From Enterococcus larvae (lineage in GTDB: Bacteria; Bacillota; Bacilli; Lactobacillales; Enterococcaceae): a stretch of DNA of 64,000 nucleotides. A program made the translations under genes and the position numbers. Position 1 is the first letter of the stretch; each line of letters opens with the position of its first letter. Below, one piece after another: positions 56,118-64,000 of this stretch. Location: the NCBI RefSeq assembly GCF_017830045.1, contig NZ_JAEDXU010000007.1, forward strand, positions 62,001 to 126,000. The letters are read 5' to 3'. The notes under the pieces were generated by a model that was not told where the DNA came from, did not search any database, and saw nothing but the letters and a program-made list of their open reading frames with translations.

Positions 56118-56438
56118 TGATTTTATTGTAATAAAATAATAATCAAATTCTAATCATTTGTTAATTGTTTTCGAGATGGTAATAAATAAGGACTAGAGTG
56201 AAGTCACGTAAATAAGCCAATTTTATGATTGGAAATAGAGCGAATCGCTAGATCGTTGAATGGTTGAAAGCGTTAAGTTGAAATAATTTAATCGATTGGA
56301 TCATTTGGTTTGGAAGGGTTTGTTGGGAGAGAAGAGTTGTTCGATACTCGAATCAGTAATTAAAGAGAGGGAAAATGAAATTTGACTCGAATAAAATCAG
56401 AAGAAATCATCCTTGCAAATCATCTGCTCTTTAGAGTG

Positions 56439-56452
56439 GAAAATTTTCCGTT
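56439..56452. promoter_or_regulatory. palindrome copy 1, candidate RpiR operator
   Basis: TGGAAAATTTTCCG contains the perfect 12-bp palindrome GGAAAATTTTCC, repeated exactly at 57337-57348. It lies upstream of the MFS gene. Confidence 0.55.
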
Positions 56453-56508
56453 TAGGTATTTCGTAAAATGATTGGAAGCATAAAAGCTATGAGAGGCACT
56501 TGAGCAAA

Positions 56509-56547
56509 AAAAGAAACGGGCGGCCTATTTTGGCATCCGTTTCTTTT
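56509..56547 (-). terminator. terminator of the RpiR gene
   Basis: AAAAGAAACGG (56509-56519) pairs with CCGTTTCTTTT (56537-56547); on the minus strand it ends in TTTT. Confidence 0.8.
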
Positions 56548-56573
56548 GTGATTATAGGAATGAAATCGATGAT

Positions 56574-57272
56574 TTATTTGCTTAGCTCTCGAATGACTTC
56601 TTCAATAAACATGAATAAAATCGTCCGTGTTTTTTCGTGGGAATTAAGTTGCTCATCCTGATGAGACTTAGTTAAGTAAATGATCTCGTTGTTATCCAAT
56701 GTTAAGTTTGAATTCAGCTCTTCGATCACCAACAAAGATTTTGCGTGGTGCTTTTTGGCTTCCTCGAACAACGAGTCAAACTGAGCAAATTTACCAGCGA
56801 CTGAAAAGACAAGTAGTAAAGAATTCTCAGACAGTAAATCTGGAATGAGCGCTGGTTGAGTTGCACGAATGATATGCTTATCAACGGTGTAAATCAATTT
56901 ATACTCAAAATATTCCATACAGATATTTGTTGGGCCATAGCCAAAAAGGATGATCTTGTCGTATTTTCGAATCAGGTCGGCCAGATAAGTGGTCGTTGAT
57001 GGATCAAAATTCTCCATGAATTCTTGAATACGAGAAAACTCTGTATTCATTTTTTTTCTTTTGACTAACTCTTTCCCAGTGAGAAAACGAAAATATTCTT
57101 TATAGCCTAGGAAGCCCATTTTTTTAACCAGTTTAGAAATTTTTGAAGGAGAGACATTGGCAATCTCTGCTGCTTCAGTGATTGTCAGGTTCGGCTCTGC
57201 CTTACTGACATCACTCAATTTTTTATGTATCTGTAATTCCAATGGGTTTAATCGATCCAGTTGTATCCTCAT
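56574..57272 (-). CDS. RpiR-family regulator of the dehydrogenase/ETF cluster
   Basis: 232 aa, slightly short for the family. HTH_6 (LNPLELQIHKKLSDVSK ... LTITEAAEIANVSPSKISKLVKKMGFLGYKEYFRF) and a compact SIS-like domain (KIILFGYGPTNICMEYFEYKLI; SLLLVFSVAGKFAQFDSLFEEAKK). AGGAGG precedes the ATG. Divergent from the FAD dehydrogenase gene with a perfect palindrome between them, and upstream of the MFS gene; probably controls both. Confidence 0.85.
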   Translation of the reverse strand: MRIQLDRLNPLELQIHKKLSDVSKAEPNLTITEAAEIANVSPSKISKLVKKMGFLGYKEYFRFLTGKELVKRKKMNTEFSRIQEFMENFDPSTTTYLADLIRKYDKIILFGYGPTNICMEYFEYKLIYTVDKHIIRATQPALIPDLLSENSLLLVFSVAGKFAQFDSLFEEAKKHHAKSLLVIEELNSNLTLDNNEIIYLTKSHQDEQLNSHEKTRTILFMFIEEVIRELSK

Positions 57273-57335
57273 CTATCCACCTCCTGATGTTCATCTGTCT
57301 AAAGAATATCACAGGATAGCAGTAAAGAGCAAATG

Positions 57336-57349
57336 TGGAAAATTTTCCA
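57336..57349. promoter_or_regulatory. palindrome copy 2, candidate RpiR operator
   Basis: TGGAAAATTTTCCA is a perfect 14-bp palindrome in the gap between the RpiR gene and the FAD dehydrogenase gene. Same 12-bp core as 56440-56451. Confidence 0.65.
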
Positions 57350-57420
57350 TTTTTAGTTAAAATTAGTTAAATATACGGAAAAATTAATCAAATTTTAATG
57401 TAAAAAGTTTTCGGCATCCG

Positions 57421-57449
57421 TATACTAAGGAACATGGAAAGCGCTTTCG
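57421..57449 (+). promoter_or_regulatory. -10 box and cre-like site of the dehydrogenase operon
   Basis: TATACT at 57421-57426 is a candidate -10. GGAAAGCGCTTTCG (57436-57449) has a perfect GAAAGCGCTTTC core and two end mismatches to the cre consensus. A site just downstream of the start point would allow CcpA roadblock repression. Confidence 0.55.
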
Positions 57450-57476
57450 AAAAAATGACTGATTGGAGCTAGTTGA

Positions 57477-58964
57477 ATGAATTCTGACACATTGATCAAG
57501 GAAACAATTATTGCAGAGGTAAAAAAGATTGTTCCTGAGGAGCAGGTAGTAACTGATTATGAAACGTTATATGATGCTGCATCCGACCGCTATCGAAAAT
57601 ATGCAAAAGCGAAAAGGGTTTTAGATAATCCTTTACCGACAGCAGTTGTTTATCCGAAGAATGCAAACGAAGTAAAAGAGCTGCTGATGTATGCGAACGA
57701 AAATGACATCAACGTGATTGCGAGAAGCGGGAAAACTGCAACTGAGGGTGGTCTTGAGAACTGGAAGGACTTAGCTTTAGTCATTGATGGTTCAAAAATG
57801 AATAAGATCCTGAACATCGATCCATATAACATGCAGGCAACAGTGGAAGCTGGTGTAAGACTGCAGGATTTGGAAGATGAGTTGCGGAAAATCGGTTACA
57901 CGACCGGACACTCACCGCAATCAAAACCAGTGGCTCAGTATGGCGGTCTGGTATCGACTCGTTCGATTGGTCAGTTCTCTACTTTATACGGTGGGATTGA
58001 AGATATGGTCGTTGGTTTGGAATGTGTATTCCCGAATGGACACATTTCAAGAATCAAAAATGTATCTCGACGTGCCGGTGGTCCGGATATTCGTCATATT
58101 GTGATCGGGAACGAAGGAACGTTGTGTTATATTACTGAGGTAACAGTGAAAATCTTTAAATACTATCCGGAAAACAACAAATTCTTCGGTTATCTGGTAA
58201 ACGATGTAGAAACAGGTATCAAGGTATTGCGGGAAGTGATGGCTAACGGCTATCGCCCTTCTGTAGCAAGAACCTATTCACCGGAAGATGCACGTCAGCA
58301 TTTCTATCATTTTTACGAAGATAAGTGTGTCCTTCTATTTATGGCAGAGGGGCCGAAGGGAATCGTTGAAGCCACAGGCACGGGTATTGAAGAAGCGGTT
58401 GAGAAATTCAAGGATGGCGTGTATAAACAAGTCGACAGCCAATTGATCGCCAACTGGTTCAATCAACTGAACTGGACACAGCAAACCATTGACGATGAAG
58501 TACAGGGAATGATCGACAACGACAAGCATGATGGCTTTACTACTGAAATTTCAGCAGACTGGGAAACGATCCCTAAAATTTATAATAATGTCATAAACCG
58601 TGTTCGTACAGAATTCCCTCGAGCGCATGACTTAACAATGCTGGGTGGACACTCCTCTCATAGCTATATCAATGGAACCAATATGTATTTTGTCTATAAT
58701 TATGTGATCAATTGTGAGCCGGAGGATGAAATGAAAATCTATCATCACCCTATTCAGGCGATCATTGTAGAGGAAACATTGAAATTAGGCGGTTCTATGT
58801 GTCATCATCATGGTATCGGTAAGTACCGTAATGAATGGACGAAAGAAGAGCATGAATCAGCTTACTATATCCTTGAAAGCTTGAAGGAAGTATTCGATCC
58901 AAAAGGAATCATGAACTTTGGAAACATTTACCCGGTACAAGAAGGGTTCAAATATCAAAAATAG
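57477..58964 (+). CDS. FAD-linked dehydrogenase of the VAO/AGPS-like family
   Basis: 495 aa. PCMH-type FAD domain: PTAVVYPKNANEVKELL, VIARSGKTATEGGLENW, TVEAGVRLQDLEDEL and YGGLVSTRSIGQFSTLYGGIEDMVVGLE. The C-terminal catalytic region MCHHHGIGKYRNEW matches the HHH-containing active site of alkylglycerone-phosphate synthase relatives. It is followed by etfB and etfA, so electrons probably leave through an electron-transfer flavoprotein, as in LctBCD-type lactate dehydrogenases. Substrate unknown; a sugar acid or polyol is likely from the neighbours. Cytoplasmic, no signal. Confidence 0.88.
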   Translation: MNSDTLIKETIIAEVKKIVPEEQVVTDYETLYDAASDRYRKYAKAKRVLDNPLPTAVVYPKNANEVKELLMYANENDINVIARSGKTATEGGLENWKDLALVIDGSKMNKILNIDPYNMQATVEAGVRLQDLEDELRKIGYTTGHSPQSKPVAQYGGLVSTRSIGQFSTLYGGIEDMVVGLECVFPNGHISRIKNVSRRAGGPDIRHIVIGNEGTLCYITEVTVKIFKYYPENNKFFGYLVNDVETGIKVLREVMANGYRPSVARTYSPEDARQHFYHFYEDKCVLLFMAEGPKGIVEATGTGIEEAVEKFKDGVYKQVDSQLIANWFNQLNWTQQTIDDEVQGMIDNDKHDGFTTEISADWETIPKIYNNVINRVRTEFPRAHDLTMLGGHSSHSYINGTNMYFVYNYVINCEPEDEMKIYHHPIQAIIVEETLKLGGSMCHHHGIGKYRNEWTKEEHESAYYILESLKEVFDPKGIMNFGNIYPVQEGFKYQK

Positions 58965-59085
58965 AAACGAGGCAGGTGCTGGGGATGCTGCGGCGTCCCA
59001 AGTACTGCCGACTAAAACAGAGTAATAGACTCAAAAGCAGTGTTACTATCGCTCTGTTTAGTTAAAATGTTAGGAAGAATGAGAA

Positions 59086-59874
59086 ATGAAAATCATTTGT
59101 TTAGTTAAATTTGTCCCAGATACAGAGCAATATGAATATGATTATGAGACAGACAAGATCAATCGCGAAAAGTCGAAGCTCATTTTGAATCCGGATGATA
59201 GGAATGCGCTGGCATGGGCATTGCAACGGAAAAAGCAGGACCCCTCAACGGTAGTTGAAGTCGTTTCGATGGGACCGCCTAAGACGGAAAAAGAGCTGAA
59301 GGATTTTATCCGTTTAGGAGCTGATCACGGTGTTTTGATCAGTGATCGTTTATTTGCCGGAAGTGATTCGCTTGCGACAAGTCTTGTTCTTTCCAAGTAT
59401 CTATCTCAGCAGGAGTATGACCTTGTTCTTACCGGCACACACACACTAGATGGCGGTACCGGGCATATTGGTCCGCAGGTAGCGGATCTGTTGGGGCTTA
59501 ACCAATTTTCCAATATCAAAGCAATTGAAGAGGCAAATGAAGAATTCTCAGTTGTAGAAGCCCATCAGGATGAAAAAATCATTCGCTTGAAGCTTCAAAA
59601 TCCAAGTATTTTAAGCCTGACAAGTCAGATGAACATGCGTTTAGGTTTCGTTAGATATGAAAACATCGACAAAGACGTTGATGCACAATTCTCTCTAGTA
59701 ACAAACGAAACCTTGAATCTGTCAAAAGACGAGGTAGGCCGTAAAGGTTCGCCGACAAAGGTTAGAAAAAATGTCGTTGCCAAAAGAAAGAAAACAACAC
59801 ATCAAAGAGTCAACCTAGATGATGACGGCATAGAAGCAGTGGTGCAATTTCTACAAGAAAAGGGGTACTTATAA
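59086..59874 (+). CDS. etfB: electron-transfer flavoprotein beta subunit
   Basis: 262 aa, the usual length. N-terminal MKIICLVKFVPDTEQ, LNPDDRNALAWALQRKKQ and LVLTGTHTLDGGTGHIGPQVADLLG are the EtfB nucleotide-binding signatures. It pairs with EtfA to take electrons from the FAD dehydrogenase. The C-terminal arm (SPTKVRKNVVAKRKKTTHQRVNL) is intact. TAATG overlap with etfA implies coupled synthesis. Enterococci do not generally depend on ETFs, so this accessory copy is noteworthy. Confidence 0.92.
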   Translation: MKIICLVKFVPDTEQYEYDYETDKINREKSKLILNPDDRNALAWALQRKKQDPSTVVEVVSMGPPKTEKELKDFIRLGADHGVLISDRLFAGSDSLATSLVLSKYLSQQEYDLVLTGTHTLDGGTGHIGPQVADLLGLNQFSNIKAIEEANEEFSVVEAHQDEKIIRLKLQNPSILSLTSQMNMRLGFVRYENIDKDVDAQFSLVTNETLNLSKDEVGRKGSPTKVRKNVVAKRKKTTHQRVNLDDDGIEAVVQFLQEKGYL

Positions 59875-60800
59875 TGTTTAAAGCACTCATTTTGATCGAT
59901 GATGATTTTGTCCATGATTCAATCGATTTAATAGAGGTTGCCAACCGTCTTGCCGGAGAGGATGAACTGCTCACCTATGGTCTGGGGATCAATCTGGCGG
60001 ATAAAGAGGTAAAAGGTTTTGATTCCCTCATTTGTGCGGACCTTCCATTCCTTCAATCAAAGGATAGTCGTGTATTAACAGATATCATCCAACAGGTGCA
60101 TGAAGAATTTTCATTCGACAGCATCATTGTACTGGCGACTGATTTTGGACGCATGGTTGCTCCGAGAGTGGCGATGCGGTTGAAGGTGGGGCTTACTGCG
60201 GATATCACAGATATAGAAGTCGAGGGTCAGGAAAGAAGGCTGGTACGCCCTGCTTTTTCCGGTAATATGCTGGCAAGCATTATCTGTGACTCAACGCCTA
60301 TCATGGCAAGTGTTCATCCAAATGTGTTTCATGTCAAAGAAGCGGCCAAAGAGCCTGAGAGGATTGATTTCTTACCAGTTGAATTGAAAGCGTCATCAAT
60401 TGAAGTGTTATCAACTTCTGAAAAGGGTGGAACACAAGATATTCGAGAAGCAAAAGCGATCGTTTCAGCCGGAGCTGGGTTTAAAACTGAGGTCGATCAG
60501 CTGCAGGAGTTAGCTGACATACTCAATGGCGCTGTTGCCGTTTCGAAGCCTTTAGTCGAACTACAGCGTGCACCAAGAGAAATTCAAGTGGGTCAATCTG
60601 GAAAAACAGTTAGTCCTGATCTGTATATTGCATTAGGTATCTACGGCTCGATGCAGCATGTGGAAGGGCTAAAAAATGTGGAAAATATTATTTCAGTGAA
60701 TATCGATGAAGGAGCACCGATGAATTACTTGGCTGAATTAGTTGTGATTGGCGATGCTGCGGAGTTCGCTGAAAAGCTAACGGAAAGATTAAGAAAATGA
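59874..60800 (+). CDS. etfA: electron-transfer flavoprotein alpha subunit
   Basis: 308 aa. The C-terminal FAD-binding core IQVGQSGKTVSPDLYIALGIYGSMQHVEGL and NIDEGAPMNYLAELVVIGDA are diagnostic for EtfA. The N-terminal half is shorter and more diverged. It forms a heterodimer with EtfB and passes electrons to a quinone reductase or, in bifurcating forms, to NAD and ferredoxin; the sequence alone does not settle which. No ferredoxin or quinone oxidoreductase gene lies next to it. Confidence 0.92.
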   Translation: MFKALILIDDDFVHDSIDLIEVANRLAGEDELLTYGLGINLADKEVKGFDSLICADLPFLQSKDSRVLTDIIQQVHEEFSFDSIIVLATDFGRMVAPRVAMRLKVGLTADITDIEVEGQERRLVRPAFSGNMLASIICDSTPIMASVHPNVFHVKEAAKEPERIDFLPVELKASSIEVLSTSEKGGTQDIREAKAIVSAGAGFKTEVDQLQELADILNGAVAVSKPLVELQRAPREIQVGQSGKTVSPDLYIALGIYGSMQHVEGLKNVENIISVNIDEGAPMNYLAELVVIGDAAEFAEKLTERLRK

Positions 60801-61003
60801 GCGGGCTATTTTGTCCAATAGCGCAGTGAGCGGATGTTTATTAAATGATGTTGAATGAAGAAATAGAAGCAATGACGGATAGGAATGATTCATAAAATAG
60901 TCCTTTCGCCTAAAGCTTTGCGAAAGGCTGGCAAAACGGTATCGTATGACATCAACCCATTTTGTCATAAGCCTAACTAAAAAAGAGAAAAGAAGGTAGT
61001 CAA

Positions 61004-61780
61004 ATGGAAATCAACGATTTTAAAATGGATATGTTTTCAATCAAAGGGAAAAATGCAATTATTACCGGAGGAAATACAGGATTAGGTCAAGCCTTCTCCT
61101 TGGCATTGGCGGAAGCCGGAGCCAATATCTTTATGCCGTCGATCATGCCGGATGATCCTGCGTTTAATCAAACACTGCAAGAACGCGGGGCAAAAGCTGT
61201 TTACATGTATGCAGATATTACTAAAGATGGCGCACCGCAAGAAATCATTGAGAAATGTATCGCTGAGCTGGGCTCTGTAGATATCTTAGTGAACTGTGCC
61301 GGTATTTGTCCAGTCGATGATGTTTTAAGCTATGGTCGTGACAAATGGGACCCGACAATCAGTATCAATTTAACGGCTGCCTTTGATATGAGTCATGAGG
61401 CGGCAAAAGTAATGATTCCACAGAAAAGCGGAAAAATCATCAACATTTGCTCGCTGTTCTCATTCTTAGGTGGTCAATGGGCGCCGGCTTATGCCGCTTC
61501 AAAACATGGACTGGCCGGTCTGACAAAGGCGTATTGTGATGAGCTGGCACAATACAATATCCAAGTTAACGGGATCGCTCCGGGGTATTTCAAAACAGCT
61601 GTAGCGCAAGCTTCTATAGAAGATACAGAGCGGAATAAATGGATCGTTGACCACACACCGGAAGGACGTTGGGGGGATGTTGCTGATTTGATGGGCGCGA
61701 CAGTCTTTCTAGCATCTGAAGCAGCTCATTTTGTCAATGGTCATGTTCTAACGGTAGATGGCGGCTTCTTAGTTCGCTGA
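61004..61780 (+). CDS. short-chain dehydrogenase/reductase, KduD/gluconate-dehydrogenase-like
   Basis: 258 aa. Rossmann TGGNTGLG (ITGGNTGLGQAF), NCAG motif (VNCAGICP), catalytic Ser (NICSLFSFLGG) and YxxxK (YAASK), and the C-terminal VNGHVLTVDGGFLVR. NAD(H)-dependent oxidation or reduction of a sugar-type alcohol. Ribosome site AGAAGG. Located between etfA and the kinase gene; probably acts on the same pathway as the FAD dehydrogenase. Confidence 0.9.
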   Translation: MEINDFKMDMFSIKGKNAIITGGNTGLGQAFSLALAEAGANIFMPSIMPDDPAFNQTLQERGAKAVYMYADITKDGAPQEIIEKCIAELGSVDILVNCAGICPVDDVLSYGRDKWDPTISINLTAAFDMSHEAAKVMIPQKSGKIINICSLFSFLGGQWAPAYAASKHGLAGLTKAYCDELAQYNIQVNGIAPGYFKTAVAQASIEDTERNKWIVDHTPEGRWGDVADLMGATVFLASEAAHFVNGHVLTVDGGFLVR

Positions 61781-61963
61781 TTCAGTAGCAAAAAAAAAGC
61801 AGGGCTGAAGCTTCAGTTGGGCAAAACGATCTTCCGCTGTACAGCAGTCAGTCCTTCTATATTTCGGCTAAGGAAGCTGCCAAAAGAATCATGGCAAGCT
61901 TTCTGGCTGTCAATCAATTGCAACAGAAAAGAGAATGAAAATTATTGACGTAAGGAGATCTTC

Positions 61964-63406
61964 ATGGAAAAGAAGTATATCGTTGGTATTGATGGCGGCA
62001 GTCAAAGTACCAAGATCGTGATCTTTGATATTGAGGGAAATATCGTAGGTGAAGGAAAAGAGAATCTGCGTCCAATGCACTTGGCTGAAGGAGTTGTTGT
62101 AGAGCATCCGGGAGATGATCTGTGGGAATCAGTTTGCACGGCGGCGAAGAAGGTCATGGATCAGTTCGGTCTGAGAAAAAATAATATTGTAGGGATCGGC
62201 TTAGGTTCGATTCGCTGTTGTCGTGTGCTTATGAAAGAGGACGGCTCATTGGCTCAGCCAATCATCAGCTGGATGGATAAAAGAGTGGCAACGCCCTATG
62301 TTCATGATAATCCTGAAGTGAAATATGTTACTTCTACAAACGGCTACTTGACACATCGTTTGACAGGAGAATTCAAAGACAACATCGGCAATCACTTTGG
62401 ACAGTGGCCAGTCGATTATGCGACGTGGGATTGGTCTACAGACGAAGAGGTATTGAAGAATTTCAACCTTCCGAAGGAAATGCTGCTTGAGGCAGTAAAA
62501 CCAGGGGAAGTTTTAGGGTATATCACAAAAGAAGCGAGTGAAAAAACTGGTTTTCCTGAAGGCTTACCATTGTTTGCAACTACCAGTGATAAAGCAGTGG
62601 AAGGACTTGGTGCCGGATTGATTCATGATACAAGTGCATTTGTTTCATTAGGTACGTATATCAGCAGTATGGTCACAGGTAAAGACATGCCTAAGGATGC
62701 AGTCAGTTATTGGGGTATTATGTCTTCTGTTCCTGATAAGTATGCATATGAAGGCTATGGGATTCGTCGTGGTATGTGGACAGTATCTTGGTTTAAGGAT
62801 CTTTTAGGTGAAAAAATCAGTATTCGAGCGAATTATCAAGGTATTTCAGAGGAAGAATACTTAAATGAACAAGCGCAGCATGTTCCGGCAGGTAGTGATG
62901 GCTTGATGACCGTCTTAGATTGGCTGGCTAATCCTTGGGAGCCCTTCAAACGCGGCGTGATGATCGGCTTCAATGCCCATCATGATTATCGTTATATGTA
63001 TCGTTCTATTTTAGAAGGCATCGCTTATACGATGAAGAACAATGTCACAAATATGACCGATGAATTAGGAAAAACGATTGAAGAGGTTATTGTGACAGGC
63101 GGAGGGTCCAACAGTGACTTGATGATGCAGATTTTTGCAGACATATTCAATCTGCCTATAAAACGAAATGTTGTCAATGGAAGTGCCAGTGTCGGTGCAG
63201 CGATCAATGCAGCTGTAGGGCTGGGAATCTATCCATCTTATGAAGAGGCTGTGGAAAAAATGGTCAAGGTCAAGGATATTTTTACTCCAATACCGGAAAA
63301 TGTCGCTGTTTATAAACGCTTGAATGAGGAAGTTTATAAAGGCTTGACTGAGCACACAGATAAGGTTTTGGAGAAAACCTTCGCTATCCTGCATCCAGAA
63401 TCGTAG
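61964..63406 (+). CDS. FGGY-family carbohydrate kinase
   Basis: 480 aa. Phosphate-1 motif GIDGGSQSTKIVIFD, catalytic-region Asp in PIISWMDKR, and C-terminal adenosine motif VIVTGGGSNSDLMMQIFADI. Similar in pattern to xylulo-, glucono- and glycerol-type kinases; the substrate cannot be read from sequence. AAGGAG lies before the ATG. It likely phosphorylates the keto-sugar made by the dehydrogenases. A terminator follows at 63541. Confidence 0.9.
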   Translation: MEKKYIVGIDGGSQSTKIVIFDIEGNIVGEGKENLRPMHLAEGVVVEHPGDDLWESVCTAAKKVMDQFGLRKNNIVGIGLGSIRCCRVLMKEDGSLAQPIISWMDKRVATPYVHDNPEVKYVTSTNGYLTHRLTGEFKDNIGNHFGQWPVDYATWDWSTDEEVLKNFNLPKEMLLEAVKPGEVLGYITKEASEKTGFPEGLPLFATTSDKAVEGLGAGLIHDTSAFVSLGTYISSMVTGKDMPKDAVSYWGIMSSVPDKYAYEGYGIRRGMWTVSWFKDLLGEKISIRANYQGISEEEYLNEQAQHVPAGSDGLMTVLDWLANPWEPFKRGVMIGFNAHHDYRYMYRSILEGIAYTMKNNVTNMTDELGKTIEEVIVTGGGSNSDLMMQIFADIFNLPIKRNVVNGSASVGAAINAAVGLGIYPSYEEAVEKMVKVKDIFTPIPENVAVYKRLNEEVYKGLTEHTDKVLEKTFAILHPES

Positions 63407-63540
63407 CATTAGGAGCTATCGCTAGTTGTTGTTTTGTAGTAGCAGTCAAGCAGATTCATTAGAACACCTGCTTCGATAGATAGTTTCCCGATTTTTGAGG
63501 ATAAGCCGATACAATTTATTTTAGTAAGAAACGGAAAGGA

Positions 63541-63573
63541 CTAAAAGCCGCTGAATCGGCCTTTAGCCTTTTT
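63541..63573 (+). terminator. terminator of the dehydrogenase/ETF/kinase cluster
   Basis: CTAAAAGCCG and CGGCCTTTAG form a stem around CTGAAT, followed by a CCTTTTT run. Confidence 0.75.
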
Positions 63574-63606
63574 CCGCATACATAGGGGTTGAAGGGAGTT
63601 AAACAG

Positions 63607-64000
63607 ATGATTGAATTTATAGAGGTGGAAAAACGCTATGGTGCAGCCGTCGCTGTTGAAAAGTTGGATTTGACCATCGAGGACAACCAGTTTATTTGTG
63701 TGATTGGAACCAGCGGCAGTGGGAAAACAACCTTGCTGCGGATGATCAACCGAATGATCGAACCATCTACAGGGGCAATAAAAATCGATGGCGTCGATAC
63801 AACTGGCTTAAATGAAGATGAGCTTCGGCGGAAGATTGGCTATGTTATTCAAAATATCGGCTTGTTTCCTCATATGAGTATTCGGGACAATATCATGATT
63901 GTTCCGAAGCTGCTGAAATGGGGAGAGAACCAAAAGCAGGGGATTGCTGAAAGGCTCATTCAAAAAGTTGAGCTGCCATTAGAATATTTAGACCGTAAGC
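63607..64000 (+). CDS. osmoprotectant ABC transporter ATP-binding subunit (partial, cut by window end)
   Basis: First 131 codons only. Walker A GTSGSGKTT and Q-loop region GYVIQNIGLFPHMSIRDNI, which is typical of the OpuCA/ProV/BusAA glycine-betaine/choline family. The ribosome site is GAAGGGAG. The Walker B, ABC signature and CBS domains would lie beyond the edge. Likely the first gene of a quaternary-amine uptake operon. Confidence 0.85.
   Translation, partial: MIEFIEVEKRYGAAVAVEKLDLTIEDNQFICVIGTSGSGKTTLLRMINRMIEPSTGAIKIDGVDTTGLNEDELRRKIGYVIQNIGLFPHMSIRDNIMIVPKLLKWGENQKQGIAERLIQKVELPLEYLDRK

Larger units (their letters stand above)
55979..56573. other. 595-bp intergenic region with operator-like palindrome
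   Basis: No gene seen. Contains the MFS promoter (56089-56117), an operator-like palindrome (56439-56452) and the terminator of the RpiR gene (56509-56547). Confidence 0.6.

Noticed and set aside
56265-56278. cre-like TGAAAGCGTTAAGT
   Set aside because: Two mismatches at the conserved CA end and far upstream of the MFS promoter.
56065-59705. 17-base identical string TTCTCTCTAGTAACAAA at both places
   Set aside because: Too short and without other flanking similarity; one copy is inside etfB. Treated as chance.

Overview
The window looks like a chromosomal segment of an Enterococcus (low-GC Firmicute). Indicators are strong AGGAGG ribosome sites, a sucrose PTS locus, an Mga-type regulator, an LPxTG-type adhesin and the htrA-rlmH pair that lies near the replication origin in many Firmicutes. 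The species cannot be fixed from sequence alone. No rRNA, tRNA, CRISPR array or intact insertion sequence was seen.

Layout. 1-5.1 kb: the tail of an upstream gene, a large cell-wall adhesin with two tandem VaFE repeats, and a secreted glucosaminidase/CHAP wall hydrolase. 5.2-7.6 kb: htrA and rlmH, separated by a cluster of perfect DnaA boxes. 7.55-14.95 kb: an apparent genomic island in the 3' end of rlmH, bounded by 80-bp direct repeats that differ at one base. It carries a type I restriction-modification operon (hsdR-hsdM-hsdS), an unknown small gene and an XRE regulator. The attachment core matches the position used by staphylococcal SCC elements, but no recombinase lies inside.

15-25.4 kb: carbohydrate use. 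An AraC regulator is divergent from a GH36 alpha-galactosidase. The sucrose locus has scrA plus a GH13 glucosidase on one strand and scrB-scrR-scrK on the other. 25.5-26.6 kb: a toxin C-terminal fragment, an immunity-like gene and a small unknown gene. 26.9-38.4 kb: a defence island with a 1259-aa SF1 helicase/PLD protein (the domain pairing of type II Mokosh), divergent from a one-TRD HsdS-like gene, hsdM, hsdS, hsdR and an Mrr-type endonuclease. 38.6-48 kb: small regulators (two WYL proteins, one Mga-like), a secreted sortase-fold protein, an acetyltransferase, a cysteine hydrolase, a DUF5131-like protein and a lipoprotein.

48.5-52.9 kb: two Gfo/Idh/MocA oxidoreductases, a stand-alone PTS EIIC and an RpiR regulator. 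53.2-54.6 kb: a membrane-anchored coiled-coil protein. 54.7-63.4 kb: an unusual redox catabolic cluster. It holds an MFS carrier and RpiR regulator divergent from an AGPS-like FAD dehydrogenase, EtfB, EtfA, an SDR dehydrogenase and an FGGY kinase. I infer oxidation of a sugar, polyol or sugar acid with electrons passed to an ETF, followed by phosphorylation. The window ends inside an osmoprotectant-type ABC ATPase.

A striking non-coding feature is a family of hairpin-rich repeats. Two copies of 170 bp differ by one base and two are divergent relatives. All four sit between convergent genes.
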